A DNA stretch of 10,704 bases, from NCBI GenBank assembly GCA_964385635.1, contig CAYLPU010000140.1:1-10704 (forward strand), read 5' to 3'. Below the pieces are notes generated by a model. That model searched no databases and was not told the DNA's origin. It was given only the letters and a program-made list of their open reading frames with translations. A program made the position numbers and the translations under genes. The DNA comes from CAYLPU01 sp964385635 (GTDB taxonomy: Bacteria > Chloroflexota > Anaerolineae > B4-G1). Each line of letters opens with the position of its first letter. Position 1 is the first letter of the stretch. Shown here piece by piece: positions 6,401 to 10,704 of the stretch.

Positions 6401-7352
6401 CCTGGTCTCCTTGTCTCCCCGCCTCGTCTGCCCCCAACGGTTCCGGCACCAAATAATCACACTTCGCCCTCACTCGCTCCGAATCCGGGTGCATCTCCAG
6501 CCACAGGCGGCCCAGGGTGTTGTCCACCAGGAACTTGACGATCCAGCGCGGGGTGAAGAATTGGTTGATGACGGCGACCTCGGCCGGGCGGCGGGGGCGG
6601 CCGCGCTTGCGGATGGCTTCTTTCTGCTCGGCGTTGTAGAATTGGTAGATCCAGCCGAGGATTTCGTCTTCGGCCCAGAGGGTGGAGGGAGACTGGAGAT
6701 TGGAGATTGGAGATTGGAGATTAGGGCTTTGGCCAGCGGTGTGGTCGAGGTTGTTGATGAGAGTGATGCACTCTTTGAGGACGGGGGAGTCGGGCCAGAG
6801 GATGGCGTTGGTTGGGGGTGGGTGGTTTGTGGCCGGGTCGCCCACGTCGAAGAGGAACTTGAACTCGGCGTAGACGTGGCGGCAGACGTGACGGATGGCG
6901 GCGGGGAGCGCGTCGTCGGGGCGGCGGGCCTCGTCGGGGTGACCGTTGCGGTAGTCGTAGTGGGCGCGGGAGCGGCCGCCGTAGGCGTCGCGGGTAGTGA
7001 TGATCTCCGGAATGAGGCCGCGCACTTCCAGGCACTTGAGGGCCACCAGCCGGTTGAGGTGGGTGAAGGCGACCTCGCGCACAAACCAGTCCACCGCCTC
7101 GGCGCGTTGTTGAGGTGTGGCCTCTCCAGGGTCGGCCCCGATGCGGCGCAGGTGCTGCTCCAGGGCGGCCTTGAGCCGAAAGTGGTCAATCGTCGCCTGG
7201 TCGTCCCGCTGGATGTGGGGCAACCGGTCGAGGTCGAGCCAGCGCTCGCCGGCGAAGCCGTAACGCTTGAGTTGGATTCCGATGTCGTCCTCCAGTTTGT
7301 GGCGCAGGGTGAGGACGAGTGATTTGATGGCGGATTTGGATTGGCGGTTCAT
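3444..7352 (-). CDS. pglX: BREX adenine-specific DNA methyltransferase PglX
   Basis: 1,302 residues from the ATG at 7352, which lies 13 bases after the toxin-like gene; earlier in-frame starts (7406) would overlap that gene. This is the SAM-dependent N6-adenine methyltransferase of BREX, which marks host DNA at the BREX motif. Motif I is DPACGTMHFG (about residue 380), then YGVDIDLRAVQLA (437), and the catalytic motif IV NPPF (633-636, bases 5445-5456), followed by the family-type LGWDVLDDANVEVST stretch. The C-terminal half is expected to hold target recognition. Length is above the usual 1,150-1,250, partly because of translated simple repeats near residues 211-220, 312-344, 413-430, 458-467 and 1013-1020. 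The part at about 4440-5480 is low in GC (45-47% in samples) against 75-77% on both sides, suggesting swapped specificity DNA. No strong Shine-Dalgarno site is seen. Start and exact substrate motif are uncertain; the family call is firm. Confidence 0.9.
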   Translation of the reverse strand: MNRQSKSAIKSLVLTLRHKLEDDIGIQLKRYGFAGERWLDLDRLPHIQRDDQATIDHFRLKAALEQHLRRIGADPGEATPQQRAEAVDWFVREVAFTHLNRLVALKCLEVRGLIPEIITTRDAYGGRSRAHYDYRNGHPDEARRPDDALPAAIRHVCRHVYAEFKFLFDVGDPATNHPPPTNAILWPDSPVLKECITLINNLDHTAGQSPNLQSPISNLQSPSTLWAEDEILGWIYQFYNAEQKEAIRKRGRPRRPAEVAVINQFFTPRWIVKFLVDNTLGRLWLEMHPDSERVRAKCDYLVPEPLGADEAGRQGDQETRGQGDQETRGQGDQETRGQGDQETRRRGEGAFRLDPDSPINDPKAPPRREPKRPQDIRLIDPACGTMHFGHYAFEVFQEIYRDFNEFYAQEQGGSSSQSIIRIPQSEIPSAILRYNLYGVDIDLRAVQLAGLSLFIKANLALSQAEGTASPRAHISHVNLVVADAVLPADGARQRFLDQYGDDKVVQGAVRQVLDEMANVAEVGSLLRVEERLREILSRAGHAAVQDWDAERQRGLPGLESPVRQFSLAETAGAVPEEWGAHYTLARLLDDLRAFAADALQTHDLNAQLFAEEAEKTVHLLDVFLNDYDVMVMNPPFGSTLGNAKAYLNRSYRAFCSNLLCAFVERGLSDFVPKGFLGAVLDRTFLLKMTYEKFRRKVLLGQGRVVAFTDLGWDVLDDANVEVSTIVVGAQGDQSEAVFFRAPEEINLEEAAVPLSEMRAFVVSMSDFESYPNASFAYWIPKSVRRMFREFLSLDPNVGTAKEGIHPNDAKRFLRAHWEIESKNVGRRKRWVPVANGGGYSPFYRDNQYLILYENEAEAIKTLRGMRNEHLQFKEGITWGKRTDLISLQHLPEGHAFTHEGHCLFPNDYSLLWPLLSLLNSSLMHYTVNTLCGQHKTSGYVGQLPFSQPGSLLQEKLGSTAKIAHNIRAFWDTGNETCTRFDAPWLVQAHRSTLLAGTTADGQPLTAELDLPTPPHPHTPTLSSLLDTVRATETAADARLQGLQAQIDEAIYDLYEISPEDRALIERELGDRPPELVWPQLERKSDEEKRCEHVRRLISYFLLQVLKKKRDGILPLTPGTGQPTALDEVRRGLEAEFGEQAAFWMEPEIKKILGRDIEAWLDRDFFKWHVRLYKRRPVVWHLASPSNTFACFLHIHKLDQDTLRKVQTLYLWPRRRAAEAELASAKAENNARRIEQAETILDDLAEFEKRLLAVIQAQVECDIPDWAEGPFRNGVYDPVLDDGVKVNLTPLQEAGVLRYRKVV
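4293..4316 (-). repeat. Three tandem TGTGGGGG octamers inside pglX
   Basis: Three perfect copies of an 8-base unit (TGTGGGGG on the plus strand) encode the PTPPHPHTPT stretch near residue 1015. The period is not a multiple of 3, so slippage by one unit would cut the protein short after the catalytic domain. Confidence 0.85.
5953..5979 (-). repeat. CCTTCGG...CTCAGGG dispersed-repeat-like insert in pglX
   Basis: CCCTTCGGCCTGGCTCAGGG resembles a dispersed repeat word seen across several GC-rich genomes (from memory). It encodes LALSQAEGTASP, an insert-like stretch between the conserved LFIKA helix and the VNLVVADA strand of PglX. Confidence 0.4.
6061..6112 (-). repeat. Degenerate GGATTNCGGA-type repeat inside pglX
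   Basis: Short related words (GGATTTCGGA, GATTGCGGAA, TTCGGATTAT, GGATTGCGAA) follow one another. They encode SQSIIRIPQSEIPSAI, which interrupts the conserved region between motif I and YGVDID. This resembles AATCCGCAATCC-type intergenic repeats (from memory). Confidence 0.6.
6321..6418 (-). repeat. 24-base tandem repeat (8-residue GDQETRGQ units) inside pglX
   Basis: Three identical 24-base units (6337-6360, 6361-6384, 6385-6408) are flanked by partial copies (6321-6336 and 6409-6416). On the coding strand each unit gives the 8 residues GDQETRGQ, a charged, probably disordered linker at about residues 312-344, before the SAM-binding motif. The period is a multiple of 3, so copy-number changes alter only linker length. 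Confidence 0.9.
6695..6722 (-). repeat. Four tandem GGAGATT heptamers inside pglX
   Basis: Four perfect copies of the 7-base unit GGAGATT (plus-strand reading) lie in the N-terminal part of pglX, encoding the NLQSP/ISNLQSP stretch. Because 7 is not a multiple of 3, gain or loss of one copy would shift the frame. Similar strings are common as intergenic repeats in some Chloroflexota and Cyanobacteria (from memory). Confidence 0.85.
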
Positions 7353-7365
7353 CGTGGTCACAAGG

Positions 7366-7737
7366 TCAGATGAACTGCAATACAGCGTCCAGAACATCAG
7401 GGACATTCATTGAAGGGGCCGGATGAATCCCATCGCGATCATCGTGACGGTGGTCGGGGAAGGTGGAAACGGTGGGGTGGTGCGGCGCGTTATCCCACCG
7501 ACTGATTAATCTGCCATCGGAAGTCTGCAAGTGATACCGGTACCTGGGGCGCGTCAGGATCGGGTCGGTGACAACGTATTCTGCGATGTGCAGCTCAAAG
7601 CCACCTATCAGCGTGAGGACACCGCGCACGTAACACTCGTTGACGTCGATTTCCTCAAACCGCACGTCTGAACGGAGCACGTGCGGCGCAGCGTGGATAC
7701 CGTTTTGCAGGCTCAAGTAGTAATCGCGTGCGTCCAA
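7366..7737 (-). CDS. TumE-like toxin (DUF6516-type) protein
   Basis: A 123-residue protein if read from the TTG at 7737, which has AGGGG 7 bases upstream; a GTG at 7776 would give 136 residues and a 64-base overlap. Family-like marks are visible: DYYLSL near the N-terminus, the GGFELHIAEYVV strand (about 45-56), a YRYH element (66-69), then RWDNAPHH (80-87) followed by TFPDHRHD (92-99), rich in conserved-looking His and Asp. This RxDNAPHH...FPxHxH arrangement is what I associate with TumE-type toxins. The toxic mechanism is not known to me; the His/Asp cluster could be a nuclease-like site (inference). It overlaps the upstream gene by 25 bases and ends 13 bases before the pglX ATG, so the module sits tightly inside the BREX operon. 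Confidence 0.7.
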   Translation of the reverse strand: MDARDYYLSLQNGIHAAPHVLRSDVRFEEIDVNECYVRGVLTLIGGFELHIAEYVVTDPILTRPRYRYHLQTSDGRLISRWDNAPHHPTVSTFPDHRHDDRDGIHPAPSMNVPDVLDAVLQFI

Positions 7738-8033
7738 ACCTGGACCCCTGACAAGATGCGAAAGCGTCGCTCCCACAGGTCGAGGCCACGTTTGGCCGCA
7801 TACCAGTCAAAATACTCGGCATCGTCGCCCAGCGCGCCGGATTCAAACTGCCGCATAAACTCTTCAGAAGACATCTGGTGCTGCTGTTCAAAGGCACGGC
7901 AAGTGCGTTCAAAGTAGGTACGCCGCGCGCTGGCCAGCTCAGCCTCGTTGCGCAACGCGCTGCCCAGAACCTTGCGGACCTCATCCCAGTTAACCACAGT
8001 GGAGAATTGGGTTCTCAGTGCAATTTCTTCCAT
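7713..8033 (-). CDS. Small antitoxin-like protein, partner of a TumE-like toxin
   Basis: A 106-residue soluble protein with no signal peptide or membrane segment, predicted mostly helical and rich in Glu and Arg. The segment at residues 56-93 (SSEEFMRQFESGALGDDAEYF, then WYAAKRGLDLWERRF) resembles small proteins often encoded directly upstream of TumE/DUF6516-type toxins. I recognise the pattern but cannot name a family with certainty. The ATG at 8033 is supported by AAGGAG at good spacing. The gene is first in a two-gene unit behind its own promoter, and its 3' end overlaps the next gene by 25 bases, the usual coupled arrangement of antitoxin then toxin. Its role as antitoxin and possible autorepressor at the 8099-8115 palindrome is inferred from position. 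No clear helix-turn-helix is visible, which weakens the repressor idea. Confidence 0.65.
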   Translation of the reverse strand: MEEIALRTQFSTVVNWDEVRKVLGSALRNEAELASARRTYFERTCRAFEQQHQMSSEEFMRQFESGALGDDAEYFDWYAAKRGLDLWERRFRILSGVQVWTHAITT

Positions 8034-8039
8034 ACTTCT

Positions 8040-8045
8040 CTCCTT
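8040..8045 (-). promoter_or_regulatory. Ribosome binding site of the antitoxin-like gene
   Basis: AAGGAG lies 6 bases upstream of the ATG at 8033. It decides the start: a frame open from 8108 would add 25 residues, but that stretch contains the promoter and has no such site. Confidence 0.75.
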
Positions 8046-8079
8046 CTTCACGTTTCCCAATCGCCCAACGCGCAAATGG

Positions 8080-8108
8080 ATTATACCCCGATGCTCTGAG
8101 CGGGTCAA
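8080..8108 (-). promoter_or_regulatory. Sigma-70-type promoter for the toxin-antitoxin-like module
   Basis: On the minus strand a -35 box TTGACC (8103-8108, five of six consensus bases) and a perfect -10 box TATAAT (8080-8085) are separated by exactly 17 bases. Transcription would start near 8073, giving a leader of about 40 bases before the ATG at 8033. It is the best promoter seen in the window. Read-through could also feed pglX and the genes after it. Seen directly in sequence; activity is inferred. Confidence 0.75.
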
Positions 8109-8115
8109 ACCCGCT
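8099..8115. promoter_or_regulatory. Inverted repeat over the -35 box, candidate operator
   Basis: AGCGGGT (8099-8105) and ACCCGCT (8109-8115) form a perfect 7-base inverted repeat with a 3-base centre. It covers the whole -35 hexamer of the promoter. Toxin-antitoxin operons are commonly repressed by their own antitoxin or complex at such palindromes, so this is a plausible autoregulatory site. A hairpin role is less likely because it lies upstream of the expected transcription start. Confidence 0.5.
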
Positions 8116-8140
8116 GATCGACCGAACTATTTGCAGCCTA

Positions 8141-8179
8141 CGCCGATGATGTGATGCAAGACGAAAGCACATCGCGGCG
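8141..8179 (-). other. Imperfect hairpin just after brxC
   Basis: Immediately beyond the brxC stop codon the sequence can fold. CGCCG and GATGTG (8141-8145, 8148-8153) pair with CACATC and CGGCG (8168-8173, 8175-8179). This gives 11 base pairs with a small internal bulge and a 14-base loop. No T-run follows it on the minus strand, so it is not a standard intrinsic terminator. It may protect the 3' end of brxC mRNA, weaken read-through, or mean nothing. Confidence 0.35.
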
Positions 8180-8180
8180 C

Positions 8181-10704
8181 TCATTCCAACTCCACCACAT
8201 CTGCCTCGGTCAGCGCCTCCGTGACCGCGCCCCGCAGCACCCCCAGCGCCTCCTCCAATTCGGCCCCGTTCTTGATGCGCCGCTTCGGCACCACCTCGGC
8301 CACGCGCAGCCGCTTGACCTTGAGCACTTCATCACCATAGTCTGTCTCGACCTCGTACCGCTCCCGCAGTTCCCCCACCAGGCTGGGCAGGGCGGCGGCC
8401 TGTAGGGGTAGTTCCTTCAACGAGGCGCGGCAGTATGCGCAGTGCAGGCCGTCCTCGTCCCACTCCAACCCACGGCATTCGTAAGGCAGCAGGTTGTTTT
8501 TCACGGGCACGCCCGCCGTTTCCAGTCGCTCCCTGGCCTGGGTCGTGGCCTCGTCCCGTTGCTGGTGCAACGCGGTGTACACTTCTCTGAATCGCTCCTG
8601 CAGGGGAGTGAGTGCAGTGGTGAAGTTCTCCCACTCGTGCGCTGCCCGCCCCGAGGCCACGAGTTTCGCCAGCCGCTCCCGCCAGCGCCGGGCATCCTCC
8701 TGCGCCAGCGGTTCGGTCCCGGGAACCCCCTCGGCCCGCTCAATCTCCTCCAGCAACCGCCGCGCCCGCTGAAAGACGGGGAGGCGCTTATCGCGGATGA
8801 AGCCATAGAGCGCCTGGACCCTGGCGTGCCAGGTGCGTACCTCCTCCAGGTTCTCCAGGAACGCCTTCACTATCTTGCCCGGATTGGCAAACCGCGTGAC
8901 CCGAAAATGGAGCTCCTGGTTCTGTTGCAGGGTTTCCGGGATGGGGTAGCCCGCCGGTCTCAGTTGGAGTACCACCCGCTCGGCCCGGTCGTTCCAGCGC
9001 TTCATCTCCTCGCGGATCTGCTCCGCCAGCGCGTTGGCCGTCTCCTCCCGCCGCGGGGCGTCGAAGATCACCTTCAATTCGTCCTGCGCCCGGCGCAGTT
9101 CATCCGGCGCGACCGCCTCTGCCTCCTCGTAGAAGAAGACGGCCCGCCGGAAGGGGCGTGTCTGGGTGAAGAGCACCTGCGCTGCCGGCACGGTGTGGTC
9201 GGTGTAGTGCACGTTCTCCGCCTTGACCGATACCATCCCGGCGCGGAACATCGCCGCCAGAACGAGCCGGACCACCACCGGATGCCAGCCGTAGTCCCCG
9301 CCGCTGAAGTGTGCCTCCAGCGATTTGCCACTCAGGTCATAGCCCCCATGGGAGCGCCGCTCCAGTTCCCCCCGCACCTCCTCCACCACGCCGCTGTGCT
9401 GGTTCAGGTGACCGTCCTGGTCAAAGAGATCCAGTGCGGCTCCCACGGTGGGCAGCGCATACGAGGCCACCGTCAGCACCGCCTTGATCTCATCTTCGTT
9501 CGGTTTGACGGCCGCCAGGTCGAACTTGGGGTAGACGTAGGGCACTACCTGGCCTACGTGCCGGTTGAAGATGGGGTTGAGCGTTGTGGTGCGGCCGTCC
9601 AGTTCCTCCGCCCGACCATTCCAGACAATCGTCCCGTTGATCAGGGCCACCCGCAGCGCAGTCTCGATCTTGGACCACAAGATGCTCAGTTCCGTCTCCT
9701 TCTCGCGGGTGATCTCCCGCTCCTCGTCCGTCTTGGACGACTTCGACCGCCATTTCTCCAGCACCTCGTCCAGCCGGATCGCCCGCGTCAGGTGGTTCAC
9801 CAGATCGGGGCTCTCGGCGGCGATCCAGTAGACAGTCTCGGGGTGGGAGAAACTTACGACCTGCTCCAGGTCTTCCACGCTCAGTTCTTCCAATGCCACG
9901 TAGAGGGGAGAATAGACCTCAAGCGTGATGTCCCCGCCCGATTGAAACTCCTCCCCGTCGCCTCGCACGGTGACGTCGAAGGAGCGCAATCCCTCCCGGT
10001 AGTTCAACTTGCCCACCGGCCGCAACACCTCCGCCAGGTGCCTGCGGGTCTCTCGCCGGCGCTCCACCTGGCGCACGGTGAGACCGGCCACCTCCTCCTC
10101 GAAACTCTTCTTGGCCCCGGTGAGGAACTCCCAGACGTCATCCCCCTTGGGCACGACATATCGAGCCCCATACAGCCGCTTCAGGCTGTTCTCAATCTCC
10201 TGCTTGAGCGTCCCCACGTTCTCGGTCCGCACGTCCCGCAATAGCGCGTGGGCCAGCGTCTCGGCAGTGACGGCGATCCAGGGTACCGCCTGAAGCAGGT
10301 AGAGGGACTTGAGCACCCGCTGGTCCAACTCCCGGTAGCCCGGAAGCCGACTGGGAAGGCTCTCGATCTCCCGACGATCCTGGGGCTGCAGGTCCACGGC
10401 AACCTGGTCGTAGACCATATCCATTGAGACAACACGGCCAAGTTCGCCTCGGACGAATCCATTGACCGGGTTACTCAGCACACCCTGGGCCATGCCGATC
10501 ATACTGCGCGCCTCGGGGTTGAGGCTGAAGCCGGTGGCGGTACCGCTCTGGACGCTGGCGAAGGTGGCCTGGATCAACACGGGATGATACGGGAGGAAGG
10601 GAGTAGCAGCGGTGAACCGTTCGGCGGCCATCCCCGGCAGGTCGCGGCTGGGTATCTTCTCAAAAAGTAGGGGGAAATCTAAGTCTCCCACGATGTGTCC
10701 AGCC
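8181..10704 (-). CDS. brxC: BREX P-loop protein BrxC, C-terminal part (5' end outside window)
   Basis: About 840 codons are visible. The frame is still open at the window edge: the first in-window start-like codon (GTG at 10691) is preceded in frame by Ala-Gly-His-Ile, so the true start lies beyond 10704. BrxC proteins are usually about 1,100-1,250 residues, so roughly 300-400 N-terminal residues, including the Walker A ATPase loop, should be missing. What remains is the long helical middle and tail typical of the family, rich in charged heptad-like segments (about 8650-9000), ending in the usual LRGAVTEALTEADVVELE-type helix. A Cys-x12-Cys-x2-Cys cluster (8430-8477) may bind metal. BrxC is a core BREX ATPase-like protein needed for defence. 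Identification rests on overall resemblance plus linkage to pglX and pglZ. The gene ends 147 bases before the next one and is not translationally coupled to it. Confidence 0.85.
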   Translation of the reverse strand, partial: AGHIVGDLDFPLLFEKIPSRDLPGMAAERFTAATPFLPYHPVLIQATFASVQSGTATGFSLNPEARSMIGMAQGVLSNPVNGFVRGELGRVVSMDMVYDQVAVDLQPQDRREIESLPSRLPGYRELDQRVLKSLYLLQAVPWIAVTAETLAHALLRDVRTENVGTLKQEIENSLKRLYGARYVVPKGDDVWEFLTGAKKSFEEEVAGLTVRQVERRRETRRHLAEVLRPVGKLNYREGLRSFDVTVRGDGEEFQSGGDITLEVYSPLYVALEELSVEDLEQVVSFSHPETVYWIAAESPDLVNHLTRAIRLDEVLEKWRSKSSKTDEEREITREKETELSILWSKIETALRVALINGTIVWNGRAEELDGRTTTLNPIFNRHVGQVVPYVYPKFDLAAVKPNEDEIKAVLTVASYALPTVGAALDLFDQDGHLNQHSGVVEEVRGELERRSHGGYDLSGKSLEAHFSGGDYGWHPVVVRLVLAAMFRAGMVSVKAENVHYTDHTVPAAQVLFTQTRPFRRAVFFYEEAEAVAPDELRRAQDELKVIFDAPRREETANALAEQIREEMKRWNDRAERVVLQLRPAGYPIPETLQQNQELHFRVTRFANPGKIVKAFLENLEEVRTWHARVQALYGFIRDKRLPVFQRARRLLEEIERAEGVPGTEPLAQEDARRWRERLAKLVASGRAAHEWENFTTALTPLQERFREVYTALHQQRDEATTQARERLETAGVPVKNNLLPYECRGLEWDEDGLHCAYCRASLKELPLQAAALPSLVGELRERYEVETDYGDEVLKVKRLRVAEVVPKRRIKNGAELEEALGVLRGAVTEALTEADVVELE

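Noticed and set aside
6321..6418. CRISPR array
   Set aside because: The 24-base units are directly tandem with no spacers, and are translated in frame in pglX.
6339..7322. 327-codon plus-strand open frame opposite pglX
   Set aside because: Low-complexity (Ser-Pro-Cys-Leu repeats, then Val/Gly/Glu-rich), a shadow of the pglX repeats and codons.
7353..7406. Earlier pglX start at 7406
   Set aside because: It would overlap the toxin-like gene by 41 bases and add residues that look like noncoding translation; the ATG at 7352 starts the conserved N-terminus.
8141..8179. Intrinsic terminator of brxC
   Set aside because: No T-run follows the stem on the minus strand and the loop is large.
8442..10244. 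600-codon open frame on the plus strand opposite brxC
   Set aside because: It is antisense to a recognisable BrxC frame, in GC-rich DNA where opposite frames stay open by chance, and its protein looks like Leu/Pro/Arg/His-rich shadow translation.
1..10704. Transposase, integrase, tRNA or rRNA genes
   Set aside because: None recognised on either strand; no terminal inverted repeats or target-site duplications seen around the inserted gene pairs.

Overview
The window is the middle of a BREX (bacteriophage exclusion) defence locus. Every gene is read from the minus strand, so the order of transcription runs from high to low coordinates: brxC (5' end cut off by the window edge), a small two-gene toxin-antitoxin-like module, the DNA methyltransferase gene pglX, a DarT-like DNA ADP-ribosyltransferase gene, an ADP-ribosylglycohydrolase gene, and the start of pglZ (cut off at position 1). 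There is no stretch over 300 bases without a gene. The only sizeable gap is about 147 bases, between brxC and the small module.

Organism: the core BREX genes are GC-rich (60-base samples counted by hand give 70-77% GC). pglX carries several short simple-sequence repeats translated in frame, of a kind I associate with intergenic repeats of Chloroflexota and some Cyanobacteria. A Chloroflexota-like bacterium is my best guess, but it is inference only. Shine-Dalgarno sites are clear before some genes (the antitoxin-like gene, the toxin-like gene, pglZ) and missing before others (darT, the glycohydrolase, pglX).

Layout: the brxC-pglX-pglZ core has been opened in two places. Between brxC and pglX sits a TumE-like toxin with a small upstream partner. 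It has a near-consensus sigma-70-type promoter (TTGACC, 17 bases, TATAAT) whose -35 box lies inside a perfect inverted repeat. Between pglX and pglZ sits a pair of lower GC (48-50% in samples): a DarT-family protein with an added N-terminal IF2_N-like domain, and an ADP-ribosylglycohydrolase with an added C-terminal Tudor-like domain. DarT toxins are normally paired with macrodomain (DarG) or NADAR antitoxins, so an ARH/DraG-type partner is unusual and is the most novel candidate here.

How it may work together: BrxC, PglX and PglZ are core BREX proteins; PglX marks host DNA and the complex blocks phage replication. The embedded DarT/glycohydrolase pair and the toxin-antitoxin-like module could be separate layers of abortive defence, or addiction modules that stabilise the island (inference).

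Two further oddities stand out. pglX is a mosaic: its 3' specificity part is much lower in GC than its flanks, and it contains heptamer and octamer repeats whose slippage would switch the frame. The visible pglZ frame ends early just after a TTTTTGGGGG tract, while another frame continues with a strand (AVFIVIL) that looks like the start of the catalytic PglZ domain. This indicates a frameshift, either real or from sequencing.
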